From positions 62,001 through 126,000 of the forward strand of contig NZ_QFZK01000002.1 of NCBI RefSeq assembly GCF_003415675.1: DNA of 64,000 nucleotides, in the 5' to 3' direction. Position numbers and translations under genes: made by a program. Below, in pieces: positions 8,467 through 17,375 of the stretch (position 1 is its first letter; each line of letters opens with the position of its first letter). Source of the stretch: Rhodoferax lacus. Its GTDB lineage: Bacteria > Pseudomonadota > Gammaproteobacteria > Burkholderiales > Burkholderiaceae_C. The notes beneath the pieces are model-generated. The model made no database searches and was not told the DNA's origin. It was given only the letters and a program-made list of their open reading frames with translations.

Positions 8467-10914
8467 ATGAAACGCGATCACGCCGCATCCCCCTCTAAAA
8501 ACAGTGAAGTGCAAGCTATCAGCTTCGATGTGCTGAAAGAAAAATACCTCAAACCCGGCGAGACCGGCTTTGAAGATGTCTTCAAACGCGTCGCCCGCGC
8601 CCTGGCCAGCGTCGAAAAAGAAGAGCAGCGCGAACACTATGAAGCCGTGTTCCTGGAAAACCTGTACGCCGGTGCCATTGGCGCCGGGCGCATCATGAGC
8701 GCCGCGGGCACCGACATTCAGGCCACCCTGATCAACTGCTTTGTGCAGCCCGTGGGCGACTGCATCCAGGGCCTGGACGATGGCGGCTACCCCGGCATCT
8801 ACGAAGCCCTGCGCGAGGCCGCCGAGACCATGCGCCGCGGCGGCGGAGTGGGCTATGACTTTTCGCGCATCCGCCCGCGTGGCGCCGAGGTCAAGGGCAC
8901 GCACAGCATGGCGTCTGGCCCTTGCAGCTACATCAATGTGTTCGACCAGTCCTGCTCCACCGTGGAGAGCGCAGGCGCGCGCCGTGGCGCCCAGATGGGC
9001 GTGCTGCGCATCGACCACCCGGATGTGCTGGACTTTATTACCGCCAAGCGCACCCCCGGGCGCTGGAACAACTTCAATGTGTCGGTGGGCATGCCGGATG
9101 CCTTCATGCGCGCCCTGGACGAAAACCAGCCCTGGGAACTGGTGCACCGCGCCAAGCCCGGCGCTGAGTCAATAGCTAACGGCGCCTACCAGCGCGCCGA
9201 CGGCCTGTGGGTCTACCAGACCCTGCAGGCGCGCGAGCTGTGGGACACGGTCATGAAGTCCACCTATGACTTTGCCGAGCCCGGCATCCTGTTCCTGGAC
9301 CACATCAATGAGGACAACAACCTGTCCTACTGCGAAGACATTGCGGCTACGAATCCATGTGGCGAACAGCCACTTCCCCCTTATGGCTGCTGCGACCTCG
9401 GCCCCATCATCCTGACGCGCTTTGTGCGCCACGCCTTTGGCTTTGATGGTATTGCCGCCTTTGACTTCGAGGCCTTTGCCAAATCGGTGGCCACCCAGGT
9501 GCGCGCCCTGGACAACGTGCTGGATGTGACCTTCTGGCCCCTGCCCCAGCAGCGTGAAGAGTCGGCCGCCAAGCGCCGCATCGGCGTGGGCTTTACCGGC
9601 ATGGGCAATGCGCTCACCATGCTGTGCCTGCGCTACGACTCGGCAGAAGGCCGCGAGATGGCCAAGAAAATTGCCACCTGCATGCGCGACGCCGCCTACA
9701 AGGCCTCGGTGGAGCTGGCGCAAGAAAAGGGCGCCTTCCCCAAGTTCGACGCCGCCGGTTACCTGGCCAAAGGCACCTTTGCCAGCCGCCTGCCGGCCGA
9801 CATCCAGAAGTCCATCCGCAAGCACGGCATCCGCAACAGCCATTTGTTGTCGATTGCACCTACCGGCACCGTCAGCCTGGCCTTTGCCGACAACGCCTCC
9901 AACGGCATTGAGCCGGCCTTCTCCTGGATGTACCGCCGCAAGAAGCGTGAGTCCGATGGCAGCACCAGCGAATACCAGGTGGAAGACCATTCCTGGCGCC
10001 TGTACCGCGAGCTCGGTGGTGACGTCGCCAAACTGCCCGAGTACTTTGTCTCGGCCCTGGAAATGGCTGCCTCCGACCACATCGCCATGATGGAAGCCGT
10101 GCAACCCCTGGTGGACACTGCTATCTCCAAGACGGTGAATGTGCCCGCTGACTACCCTTATGACGACTTCAAGGGCCTATACCAGCAAGCCTGGCGCGCC
10201 CGCCTCAAGGGCCTGGCCACTTACCGTCCCAACGCCATTTTGGGCTCGGTGCTGGACACCGGCACGGCTGCTGCCAAGCCAGCTGCCCCGGTCGAGGCGC
10301 CCATCGACCCGATGCGCACCGTCATCGAAAAACGCCCCAAGGGCGCGCTCTCGGCCGTGGCCGAGAAGATCGAATACTGGACGCAGGAAGGCCACAAGAC
10401 GTTGTACATCGTGGCCTCCTTCCTGCCGCTGCCCACCGCAGACGGCAAAGGCACGGTGCAGCGTGCCATCGAGTTCTTTATGCCCCTGGGTCAGAGCGGT
10501 GAGTCGCAGCAGTGGATCACCTCCACCATGCGCATGCTGTCGCTGGCCGCCCGTGGCGGTTTCCTGGAACGGGCCCTGCGCGACATGCGCAAAGTCGCCT
10601 GGGACCGTGGCCCGGTGCGCCTGGGCACGTATGAGAAGGCCGACGGCTCCCTGGTGCCGCTGTGGCACGACTCGGAAGTTGCAGCGATCGCCTATGCCCT
10701 CCAGCAAATCATCCAGCACCGCAACGAGGCGGCCGCCCACGTCGATGCAGCCGCCTCCGTGGCCCCGGCCCCGGTAGCGCAGAAACTGTCCGTGCCCGCA
10801 TCGCCCCCGGCCATGGTCGGCAAAAAGTGCGGCGAATGCGGCGCCTATGCCGTGATCCGCAAGGACGGCTGCGACTACTGCACCCAGTGCGGTCATGTGG
10901 GAACGTGTGGATAG
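8467..10914 (+). CDS. nrdJ: Adenosylcobalamin-dependent (class II) ribonucleotide reductase
   Basis: 815 residues; makes deoxyribonucleotides with a B12-derived radical, needing no separate radical subunit or oxygen. Visible signatures: NCFVQPVGDC with C91, the hallmark NPCGEQPLPPYGCCDLG with catalytic N296, C298 and E300, and a C-terminal zinc-ribbon-like tail CGECGAYAV...CDYCTQCG that regenerates the active-site disulfide. No N-terminal ATP-cone is seen. No cobalamin riboswitch was recognised in the 151-nt gap upstream. The last 20 nt overlap the next gene, so the two are translated from one message. Length fits the family. Confidence 0.95.
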   Translation: MKRDHAASPSKNSEVQAISFDVLKEKYLKPGETGFEDVFKRVARALASVEKEEQREHYEAVFLENLYAGAIGAGRIMSAAGTDIQATLINCFVQPVGDCIQGLDDGGYPGIYEALREAAETMRRGGGVGYDFSRIRPRGAEVKGTHSMASGPCSYINVFDQSCSTVESAGARRGAQMGVLRIDHPDVLDFITAKRTPGRWNNFNVSVGMPDAFMRALDENQPWELVHRAKPGAESIANGAYQRADGLWVYQTLQARELWDTVMKSTYDFAEPGILFLDHINEDNNLSYCEDIAATNPCGEQPLPPYGCCDLGPIILTRFVRHAFGFDGIAAFDFEAFAKSVATQVRALDNVLDVTFWPLPQQREESAAKRRIGVGFTGMGNALTMLCLRYDSAEGREMAKKIATCMRDAAYKASVELAQEKGAFPKFDAAGYLAKGTFASRLPADIQKSIRKHGIRNSHLLSIAPTGTVSLAFADNASNGIEPAFSWMYRRKKRESDGSTSEYQVEDHSWRLYRELGGDVAKLPEYFVSALEMAASDHIAMMEAVQPLVDTAISKTVNVPADYPYDDFKGLYQQAWRARLKGLATYRPNAILGSVLDTGTAAAKPAAPVEAPIDPMRTVIEKRPKGALSAVAEKIEYWTQEGHKTLYIVASFLPLPTADGKGTVQRAIEFFMPLGQSGESQQWITSTMRMLSLAARGGFLERALRDMRKVAWDRGPVRLGTYEKADGSLVPLWHDSEVAAIAYALQQIIQHRNEAAAHVDAAASVAPAPVAQKLSVPASPPAMVGKKCGECGAYAVIRKDGCDYCTQCGHVGTCG

Positions 10915-11515
10915 CATCCCCGATCTGCTGGCCGCGCTGATGCGCTCGCGGCAGACGATTCTGCCCAAGCGCCTGGCAGAACCGGGGCCGGATGCGGCGC
11001 AGCTGGAACACATTCTGGCAGCGGCCGCCTCGGCGCCTGACCACGGGCAGTTGCTGCCCTGGCGTTTTATCCGGGTGCCAGGCGAGGTGCGCGGCCTGCT
11101 GGCCGAGCAGTTTGCCGCAGCCCTGCTGGCGCGCGATGCCACAGCCCTGCCCGAACAGGTGGAGCAGGCGCGCGAAAAAGCCTTTCGCGCGCCCTGCCTG
11201 CTGTTGGTCGTGGTGGACGGCGTGCGGGGTGACCCGTCGATTGATCTGGGCGAGCGCCTGCTGTCGACCGGTTGCGCGGTGCAGAACCTCTTGCTCATGG
11301 CTACGGCCCTGGGCTTTGGCTCGGCGCTCACCAGCGGCAAGGCGCTCAAGGACGAGGGCCTGCGCCAGTTGTTTGCGCTGCAGGCGGGCGAACACGCCCT
11401 GTGCTTTGTCAGCCTGGGCACGGCCCAGGCCCGCAAGTCCGAGCGCCTGCGCCCGCAGGTGGCCGACTACGTCAGCCACCTCACGGCCGGGCAGGGCGTG
11501 GTGCGCGGCGTCTGA
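10895..11515 (+). CDS. Nitroreductase-family (YdjA-like) flavoprotein
   Basis: 206 residues of the small FMN-dependent nitroreductase fold. The start RSRQTILPKRL and the following segment ending ILAAAASAPDHGQ, with LLPWRFI, match the FMN-binding N-terminal region, and GCAVQNLLLMATALGFGS is the conserved helix of the dimer interface. Family members reduce nitro compounds and quinones with NAD(P)H; the physiological substrate is unknown. ATG at 10895 lies inside the 3' end of nrdJ; a GTG at 10907 is an alternative. Coupling to nrdJ suggests shared expression but no established link. Confidence 0.85.
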   Translation: MWERVDSIPDLLAALMRSRQTILPKRLAEPGPDAAQLEHILAAAASAPDHGQLLPWRFIRVPGEVRGLLAEQFAAALLARDATALPEQVEQAREKAFRAPCLLLVVVDGVRGDPSIDLGERLLSTGCAVQNLLLMATALGFGSALTSGKALKDEGLRQLFALQAGEHALCFVSLGTAQARKSERLRPQVADYVSHLTAGQGVVRGV

Positions 11516-11547
11516 GGTCGGCTTTCTAGGCCCGTGTCTCTAATCTG

Positions 11548-11619
11548 CTGCAGCGCAGCAAAAAAGCCTTGCACGCCCGGCAAATCAACGTAAGATACGG
11601 TCCATGCTGCACTGCAACA
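11548..11619 (+). promoter_or_regulatory. Possible PhaR operators ahead of the phasin gene
   Basis: Two dyads lie between the nitroreductase and the phasin. CTGC-AGC-GCAG at 11548-11558 fits the CTGC-N3-GCAG pattern described for PhaR in some alphaproteobacteria, and TGCTGCACTGCAACA at 11605-11619 has a TGCA-C-TGCA core. PhaR represses phasin genes until PHA granules titrate it away; binding here is inferred only. Confidence 0.45.
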
Positions 11620-11677
11620 TCAATCAACCCGAGGCGGGTTTGTAGAGCAGAATTTTTTAAACCCTCTGGAGAAACCC

Positions 11678-12229
11678 ATGACTGCTACTCTGACCGTTGA
11701 ACAAATCCTCGCTGCCAACAAGACCGCTGCTGCTGAAGCCCAAGCCCTGGCTGCTACCGCTTTCGCTGGCTTTGAAAAGCTGGTTGCCCTGAACATTGCT
11801 GCTACCAAGTCTGCCCTGTTCGACACCACCGCTGACTTCACTTCCGCTTTCAGCGCCAAGAACCCCACCGACGCTCTGGCTGCCCAGGCTTCCCTGGTCA
11901 AGCCCCTGGCTGAGAAGACCCTGGCCTATGGCCGCTCGGTCTACGAAATCGCCAGCCAAACCAGTGCCGAACTGAGCGCTGCTGCCGAAGGCAAGTTCGC
12001 TGAAGCCCAAAAGACCCTGTCGTCCAACCTGGACAACATGGCCAAGAACGCACCCGCAGGTACCGAGTCCCTGGTGGCTGTGGTGAAGTCGGCTGTGGCC
12101 GCCAGCCAGAACGCTCTGGAGTCTGCCAAGGCTTCCGCCAAGCAAGCCGTGGCTACCGCTGAAAAGCAAGCCGCTGCCCTGGCTGACAACGCCCTGAGCG
12201 CTGTCAAGACCACCAGCAAGAAGAAGTAA
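11678..12229 (+). CDS. phaP: Phasin (PHA granule-associated protein)
   Basis: 183 residues, almost entirely predicted helix, rich in Ala, with the phasin-type opening VEQILAANKTAAAEAQALA and a lysine-rich C-terminus (TTSKKK). Phasins coat polyhydroxyalkanoate granules and limit their size. A strong GGAG lies 5-6 nt upstream of the ATG (ctctGGAGaaacccATG). Very even codon choice (GCT, CTG, AAG) suggests high expression. It stands alone between a possible PhaR-controlled leader and a strong terminator; the PHA synthase genes are not in the window. Confidence 0.92.
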   Translation: MTATLTVEQILAANKTAAAEAQALAATAFAGFEKLVALNIAATKSALFDTTADFTSAFSAKNPTDALAAQASLVKPLAEKTLAYGRSVYEIASQTSAELSAAAEGKFAEAQKTLSSNLDNMAKNAPAGTESLVAVVKSAVAASQNALESAKASAKQAVATAEKQAAALADNALSAVKTTSKKK

Positions 12230-12276
12230 TTTCTTCCTGATGGACCCCGGGGCCTTGTGCCCAGGGGAACAAAAAA

Positions 12277-12305
12277 GCCGCCAGAGCAATCGGGCGGCTT
12301 TTTTT
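12277..12305 (+). terminator. Rho-independent terminator of the phasin gene (bidirectional)
   Basis: GCCGCC (12277-12282) pairs with GGCGGC (12293-12298), followed by seven T and preceded by six A, so it can serve phaP and the convergent transaldolase-like gene. Confidence 0.9.
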
Positions 12306-12340
12306 GTTTGGGGCGTTCAGGCTGCAGGCCGGGCCCGCAA

Positions 12341-13006
12341 CTACAGCTTCAGGCTGGCGTCCACATCACGCTCAAACTGGGCGATGGCCGCGTCGGTGAG
12401 CGCGTCACCGGCCCAGGCAATCAGGCTGGCCGGGGGCAGGGTCACGGCGGCCGCGCCGCAGGCGATCAGCCGGGTCAGCACCTCGGGGGATTTGATGCTG
12501 GCAGCCAAGAGGTCTGGGCCACCATCCTGCAGGGCCACACAGGCTTGCATCAGCGGCCAGACATCGCGCCCGTCGGCTACCAGCCGGCCAATGTAGGGCG
12601 CCACATAGCGTGCGCCACAGGCCTTGGCCCACAGCAGCTGCACCGGGTTGGACAGGCCGGTGAGCAGAAAAGCCTGGCCCTGCGACTTCACGGCCTCTAT
12701 GCAAGCCAGCCAGTCCGGGTGGCAGGGCAGCTTGATGGTGAGGGTGACACCTACATCGGCTGCGGTGCGCTGCAGCGGCTCCAGCCACTGCAGGGCTTCT
12801 GCAGCGTCAGGGCGGGGCAGTTGCAGCATCAGTTCGGCCAGGCCCGCGTCGGCCACGGCGCGCAGCAGGCCGGTGTAGGTGGAGAGGGTCACCGGCAGGC
12901 CGGCTTGCAGCACCAGCGTCGGGTTGGTGGTAACCCCTTGCACACTTGGGCAGCCAGCAGGTAGCGTCCAGGAAGAGGCGACTGCCGAATCCAGAAATAC
13001 GTTCAA
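12341..13006 (-). CDS. Transaldolase / fructose-6-phosphate aldolase-family protein
   Basis: 221 residues when started at the TTG at 13006. That start gives NVFLDSA at the N-terminus, which matches the MKxFLDTA opening of the family, and AAGGGGAT (13018-13011) is a good ribosome site; the ATG at 13054 would add 16 residues of no family likeness. GVTTNPTL lies near residue 24 and the Schiff-base lysine is probably K92 in TIKLP; YVAPYIGRL is another family block. It would move or cleave three-carbon units of sugar phosphates. Divergent from a sugar kinase, so the two may form one sugar pathway. Confidence 0.75.
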   Translation of the reverse strand: MNVFLDSAVASSWTLPAGCPSVQGVTTNPTLVLQAGLPVTLSTYTGLLRAVADAGLAELMLQLPRPDAAEALQWLEPLQRTAADVGVTLTIKLPCHPDWLACIEAVKSQGQAFLLTGLSNPVQLLWAKACGARYVAPYIGRLVADGRDVWPLMQACVALQDGGPDLLAASIKSPEVLTRLIACGAAAVTLPPASLIAWAGDALTDAAIAQFERDVDASLKL

Positions 13007-13142
13007 ACCAATCCCCTTTGGGTGAAAAAAAGCGGTTACCAAATGTAGTGGCAAAATGCCCCAGCGCTGCGGGGAACTGGGTAGAAAACCCTGCGGCGGC
13101 GGTCTGGTTTTTCAACCCTCCAAGCCTTTTGGCACTAGCGCT

Positions 13143-14072
13143 ATGACTCCCATTTTTGTACTCGGTGAAGCCTTGATGGACTGCGTTGCCAGGCCCGATG
13201 GCCTGCTGCACCCCCACGTAGGTGGTAGCCCCTTCAACCTGGCCCGCGCGGCCTCCCTGCGTGGCGCTGGCGTGCAGTTTTTGAACCGCTTCTCGCAAGA
13301 CCAGTTTGGTGAGCAAATGCAGGCGCAACTGGCACAGGACCGGGTGCAGACCGTGCTGGGCAGCAGCCGCTTGCCCACCTCGCTGGCCGTGGTGCAGGTC
13401 AAGGACGGCCAGCCCAGCTACGGCTTTTACCGCGAAGGCATTGCCGACCGTGACTACAGCGTGGACGAGGTGCTGCAGGCCCTCTCGCAACAGGTGCCCG
13501 GCGTGCTGCACACCGGCTCGCTGATGCTGGTGCCGCCCGAACACCACAAGGTGCTCGCCGTGCTGCAAGGCGCCAAGGCCCAGGGCTGGACCATCAGCGT
13601 GGATGTGAATTTGCGCCCCAAGCTGGCCGCCGACCTGTCTGCCTATGTAGATGCCGTCAAGCAAGTGGCCGCCCTGGCCGACTGGATCAAGGCCAGCGAC
13701 GAAGACCTGGAGCTGCTGGGCTTTGCCAACCCCGGCAAGCACAACGCCGCCGAGATGGCCCGCAGCTTTGCTGCCAATGGAGCCAGCCGCATTGCGCTGA
13801 CCTTTGGCAGCCTGGGTGCCTGGCTGAGCGTGGACGGCCAGACGGCAGAGGCCGTGGCCCCATCGGTGCGCGTGGTGGATACCGTGGGCGCAGGCGACAC
13901 CTTCTGGGGCAACTGCCTGGCCGACTGGACCCTGCAGCCCGAACACGCCGGTGCCCGTGTGGCCGAGTCGCTGCAGAACGCCATGCGCGCCGCCGCCATC
14001 AATTGCACCCGCGCCGGTTGCCAGCCGCCTACCCAGGCCGAGTTGTTCGGCCAACAACAGCAGCAACAGTAG
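13143..14072 (+). CDS. PfkB-family sugar kinase (fructokinase-like)
   Basis: 309 residues. The ribokinase/PfkB fold is shown by the opening FVLGEALMDCV, the sugar-site GGSPFNLARAA and the C-terminal catalytic signature DTVGAGDTFWGNCL, where the Asp of GAGD is the base. Phosphorylates a sugar hydroxyl with ATP; fructose is the likeliest substrate from the GEALMD opening, but this is not proven. ATG at 13143 places the family N-terminus correctly; the frame is open further upstream without family likeness. The extreme C-terminus is a run of six glutamines from CAA/CAG repeats, which may vary in length. Confidence 0.85.
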   Translation: MTPIFVLGEALMDCVARPDGLLHPHVGGSPFNLARAASLRGAGVQFLNRFSQDQFGEQMQAQLAQDRVQTVLGSSRLPTSLAVVQVKDGQPSYGFYREGIADRDYSVDEVLQALSQQVPGVLHTGSLMLVPPEHHKVLAVLQGAKAQGWTISVDVNLRPKLAADLSAYVDAVKQVAALADWIKASDEDLELLGFANPGKHNAAEMARSFAANGASRIALTFGSLGAWLSVDGQTAEAVAPSVRVVDTVGAGDTFWGNCLADWTLQPEHAGARVAESLQNAMRAAAINCTRAGCQPPTQAELFGQQQQQQ

Positions 14073-14097
14073 AGTTTGCCTGGCCCGGGGTCTGTGG

Positions 14098-14121
14098 CTG
14101 TTGGGCCCTCAGGCCCAGCAG
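14098..14121. terminator. Hairpin between convergent pfkB-family and acyl-CoA synthetase genes
   Basis: CTGTTGGGCC (14098-14107) pairs with GGCCCAGCAG (14112-14121) over ten positions with one G-T wobble and a 4-nt loop. It lies on the acyl-CoA synthetase stop codon. No T run follows on either strand, so termination strength is doubtful. Confidence 0.4.
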
Positions 14122-15818
14122 ACCGCGTCCTCGCAGGCATACCAGCCCGGCATGCGCTCCTGCACTGCTGTCTCGATACGGCTGCGCCGGATTTTCATGG
14201 TGGGCGTGAGCAGGCCGTTTTCGATGGACCAAGGCTCATCGGCCACGACCAGCATGCGCAGTTGCTCGTAGTCGGCCAGTTGGCTGTTGACGTGTTGCAG
14301 TAGCTGTGAAAGTTCGTGCTCCACCCGGGCTTTGACAGGCGCCTCGCCGGTGCGGGCGCGCAAATGCTCGGCCAGCACCACCAAGCCATAGACTGCCGCC
14401 TGGCCCACGCCAGAGACCATGCTCAACTCGATCATCGGGTGGGCATTGAGCAAATTCTCGATGGGGGCGGGTGCGATGTACTTGCCCTTGGATGACTTGA
14501 ACAACTCCTTGACGCGGCCGGTGATCTTGAGCAGGCCATGGGCATCGCGCTCGCCCTTGTCGCCAGTGCGAAAAAAACCGTCTGCGGTAAACACCTGGGC
14601 GTCCAGATCGGGCTGTCTGTAGTAGCCCAGCATCTGCCCGGGTGACTTGAGCAGCACTTCGCCTTCCTCGCTCAGCCGCACCTCGACACCGGGCATCGGG
14701 ATGCCCACACAGCCAGGTGCATTGAAGTGCGGGGTGGAGGCATGCGAGTAGGCAAAGTCCTCGGTCATGGCATAGCCCTCCATGAGGTTCAAACCCAGGC
14801 GGCGGTACCAGACAATCAGTTCGGGTGGAATCGGCGCCGAGCCACTGGCGGCCAGCATGGCCTGGTCCAGCCCCAGGCCTTTGAGCACCTTGCGCCCGAC
14901 CAGGCGCCCCAGCAGCGGAATGCGCAGCAGGCGCTCCAGCTTCTGGGCCCGCACCTTGTGAAACACACCCTGCTGGAACTTCAGCCACAGGCGCGGTACC
15001 GACGCAAACACATTGGGTCGCGCGCGGTTGAGGTCTTGCAGGAACGTGTCCAGCGACTCGGCGAAGTAGACGTGGGTGCGGCCGTTGACCAGCGCCGTGC
15101 ATTCGATCCAGGCGCGCTCGTAGATATGCGCCAGCGGCAGGTAGGACAGCACGCGCATCTCGGCATCGGTGCCGATGTATTGCTGAATGTAGTGCTGCAT
15201 GCCCACGCTGGATGCTGTGGCGGCGGCAAAGCTGTGCATCACGCCTTTGGGCTGGCCGGTGGAGCCCGAGGTGTACATCAGGATGGCCATGTCCGTGGCG
15301 GCCCGCATCACCCGTCCGGTGAGCGGCGCGGTGCGGCGGGTGATGGCATCCCAGCTCTCGTAAGGCGTGGCCGGGGCCAGGGGCAGGGCAATGCAGGGCA
15401 GGTCTGCCGGCACGGCCGAAGCCTGCTGCTCCCACTGGTCCAGCTTGCCGACAAACAGCAGGCTGGCACCGCTGTGCTGCAGCACATATCGGATGGTCTC
15501 TGCGGTCTCGGTAGGAAAGATGGCCACCGTGGTGCCACCGGCCAGCCAGATGGCCAGCTCGGCAATGAAAAAGTGGGCGCAGTTTTTGGACAGAATAGCA
15601 ATGCGTGCACCCGGCTCCAGGCCCAGCGACCTGATGTGCGTGGCCATGCGCCGCGCCTGGTCCATGGTTTGGGACCAGGTGTAGTCCCGGACCTGTCCGC
15701 CGCCTATGGGCTGAGAGAGAAATACCTGGTCGGCAAGCGCCAGTTCGTGCGCGTACACGTAGTCCAGCATCAATTTTTCCGGGGTCTGGTTTGTGGATTC
15801 GGAATGCATGATTTGCAT
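14109..15818 (-). CDS. AMP-forming long-chain acyl-CoA synthetase
   Basis: About 569 residues of the adenylate-forming superfamily. The P-loop YTSGSTGQPKG, the A5 motif MEGYAMTE, the TGD motif (FFRTGDKG) and the hinge GRVKELFKSSKGKYIAP are all present, and the hinge form is typical of long-chain acyl-CoA ligases. It activates fatty acids for degradation or lipid synthesis. Two ATGs (15818 and 15809) are possible starts and neither has a clear ribosome site. The gene is divergent from a drug exporter with an 80-bp shared upstream region. Confidence 0.88.
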   Translation of the reverse strand: MQIMHSESTNQTPEKLMLDYVYAHELALADQVFLSQPIGGGQVRDYTWSQTMDQARRMATHIRSLGLEPGARIAILSKNCAHFFIAELAIWLAGGTTVAIFPTETAETIRYVLQHSGASLLFVGKLDQWEQQASAVPADLPCIALPLAPATPYESWDAITRRTAPLTGRVMRAATDMAILMYTSGSTGQPKGVMHSFAAATASSVGMQHYIQQYIGTDAEMRVLSYLPLAHIYERAWIECTALVNGRTHVYFAESLDTFLQDLNRARPNVFASVPRLWLKFQQGVFHKVRAQKLERLLRIPLLGRLVGRKVLKGLGLDQAMLAASGSAPIPPELIVWYRRLGLNLMEGYAMTEDFAYSHASTPHFNAPGCVGIPMPGVEVRLSEEGEVLLKSPGQMLGYYRQPDLDAQVFTADGFFRTGDKGERDAHGLLKITGRVKELFKSSKGKYIAPAPIENLLNAHPMIELSMVSGVGQAAVYGLVVLAEHLRARTGEAPVKARVEHELSQLLQHVNSQLADYEQLRMLVVADEPWSIENGLLTPTMKIRRSRIETAVQERMPGWYACEDAVCWA

Positions 15819-15898
15819 TGTGCGGATATACGTAAAAAGAGGTGCGGTGCTTACCCTATCGGTATTACCCCCAAGCTGGCCCATGTTCCAATGTCGGC

Positions 15899-17113
15899 AT
15901 GAATCCTGATGCACACAAGCTCTGGGCAGCACCCCAGTGGGCCTTCTCCATTTTGCTGGCCCTGCTGGGCATGCTGGGGCCGTTTTCCATCGACACATAC
16001 TTGCCCGCGTTTGCAGGCATTGCCACCGCACTGAACGCCACGCCGGTGCAGATGCAGCAGACCCTGTCTGCCTATCTGTTCGGCTTTGCCTTGATGAGCC
16101 TGTTCCATGGCTCCCTCTCGGACAGCCTGGGCCGCAGGCCGGTGGTGTTGTGGGGCCTTGCGGTGTTCATCCTGGCCTCCATGGGGTGTGCGCTGTCGCA
16201 GAGCATTGGCCAACTGATCTTCTTTCGCGCAATGCAAGGCTTGTGCACCGGTGCGGGCATTGTGGTGTCGCGCGCCATCGTGCGCGATATGTACCCGCCC
16301 TCGCAGGCGCAAAAGGTGATGAGCCAGGTCACCATCTTTTTCGGTGCCGCACCGGCGATTGCGCCCATGCTGGGCGGCTGGCTGCTGATCCATTCCAGCT
16401 GGCATGCCATCTTCTGGTTTCTGTGCGGCGTGGGGGTGGTGCTCTGGGTGGCCAACTACCGCTTGCTGCCCGAGACCCTGCACGTGGACCAGCGCCAGCC
16501 CTTCCACCCCAGGAACCTGCTGGCGGGCTACTGGAAGCTGGGCTCGGACCCGCGCTTCTTGCTGCTGGCTTTGGCCAGTGGGGTTCCCTTCAACGGCATG
16601 TTTCTCTATGTGCTGAGCGCGCCGGTGTTTCTGGGCGAAAGCCTGGGACTGCCTCCCGAGCACTTCTTCTGGTTCTTTCTGTTGACCATCGCCGGCATCA
16701 TGGCCGGTGCCTGGGTCAGCGGCCGGGTGGCGGGCAAGTTGGCACCCAGGCACCAGATCCGCAACGGCTTTGCCGTCATGCTGGGCATTGGGCTGCTGAA
16801 TCTGGCAGCCAATCTGCTGTTCAAGGCCGATGTGGCCTGGTCGCTGTTGCCCATCGCCATCTTCGCCTTCGGCTGGGCGCTGATGGTGCCGGTGGTCACG
16901 CTCCTGGTGCTGGACCTGCACCCCGAGCGCCGTGGCATGGCTTCGAGCCTGCAGATGTTCATAGGCTCCAGCGCCAATGGCCTGGTGGCCGGCGTGGTCT
17001 CGCCCCTGGTGATGCACTCGCCCGTGGCACTGGCCGCAACCTCGCTGCTGCTGATGGGCATAGGCCTGTGCTCCTGGACATTCATGCGCAGGCGTTGGCC
17101 AGAAATCGGCTAA
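15899..17113 (+). CDS. Bcr/CflA-family multidrug exporter (MFS)
   Basis: 404 residues, about 12 membrane segments. The first segment contains GPFSIDTYLPAF, the signature of the 12-TMS DHA1 Bcr/CflA subfamily, and MFS motif A follows as GSLSDSLGRRPV. Expected to export drugs or small metabolites by proton antiport; the real substrate is not known. ATG at 15899 is chosen because the first membrane segment begins soon after it. Monocistronic, divergent from the acyl-CoA synthetase. Confidence 0.88.
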   Translation: MNPDAHKLWAAPQWAFSILLALLGMLGPFSIDTYLPAFAGIATALNATPVQMQQTLSAYLFGFALMSLFHGSLSDSLGRRPVVLWGLAVFILASMGCALSQSIGQLIFFRAMQGLCTGAGIVVSRAIVRDMYPPSQAQKVMSQVTIFFGAAPAIAPMLGGWLLIHSSWHAIFWFLCGVGVVLWVANYRLLPETLHVDQRQPFHPRNLLAGYWKLGSDPRFLLLALASGVPFNGMFLYVLSAPVFLGESLGLPPEHFFWFFLLTIAGIMAGAWVSGRVAGKLAPRHQIRNGFAVMLGIGLLNLAANLLFKADVAWSLLPIAIFAFGWALMVPVVTLLVLDLHPERRGMASSLQMFIGSSANGLVAGVVSPLVMHSPVALAATSLLLMGIGLCSWTFMRRRWPEIG

Positions 17114-17375
17114 TATGTGTTAATCAGTGATCAGAGAGCGATGCCTGACCTGGTTCAAACATACATTCGGCATGCCCCGTAACGGCCCTGTAAAACAACA
17201 GATCCTGGCATAGCCACCTGCGCCCCACGTGCTGCTTCGCACGTGCCTCTGCGCAACCCCAAAAACAAGTCATTGGAAGACGGCAGCCCGCCGATGCGGA
17301 TTCACGCCAGCACACAGCCGGTGTTGGACCCCGTATGGCGGGCAAGGGTTCAAACAATCTATCGGGAAAAAAATC
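17114..17375 (+). other. 262-bp gap before the large lipoprotein, with a hairpin
   Basis: No gene is supported here. The one clear structure is a perfect 7-bp hairpin, CACGTGC (17226-17232) and GCACGTG (17239-17245) with loop TGCTTC. The rest is a long potential 5' leader for the downstream lipoprotein. I compared it by eye with c-di-GMP and cobalamin riboswitches and saw no match. Confidence 0.4.

Noticed and set aside
9164..9184. AT-rich GAGTCAATAGCTAAC within nrdJ, resembling short dispersed Comamonadaceae repeats
   Set aside because: Only one imperfect copy is seen here and the reading frame is undisturbed; too little evidence.
14053..14072. CAG/CAA run as a possible microsatellite phase switch
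   Set aside because: The run is mixed CAA/CAG, short and at the very C-terminus, so slippage by a unit would not switch the gene off.
17188..17201. CTGT...ACAG possible LexA box
   Set aside because: The spacer is only 6 bp, not the 8 bp of true boxes.
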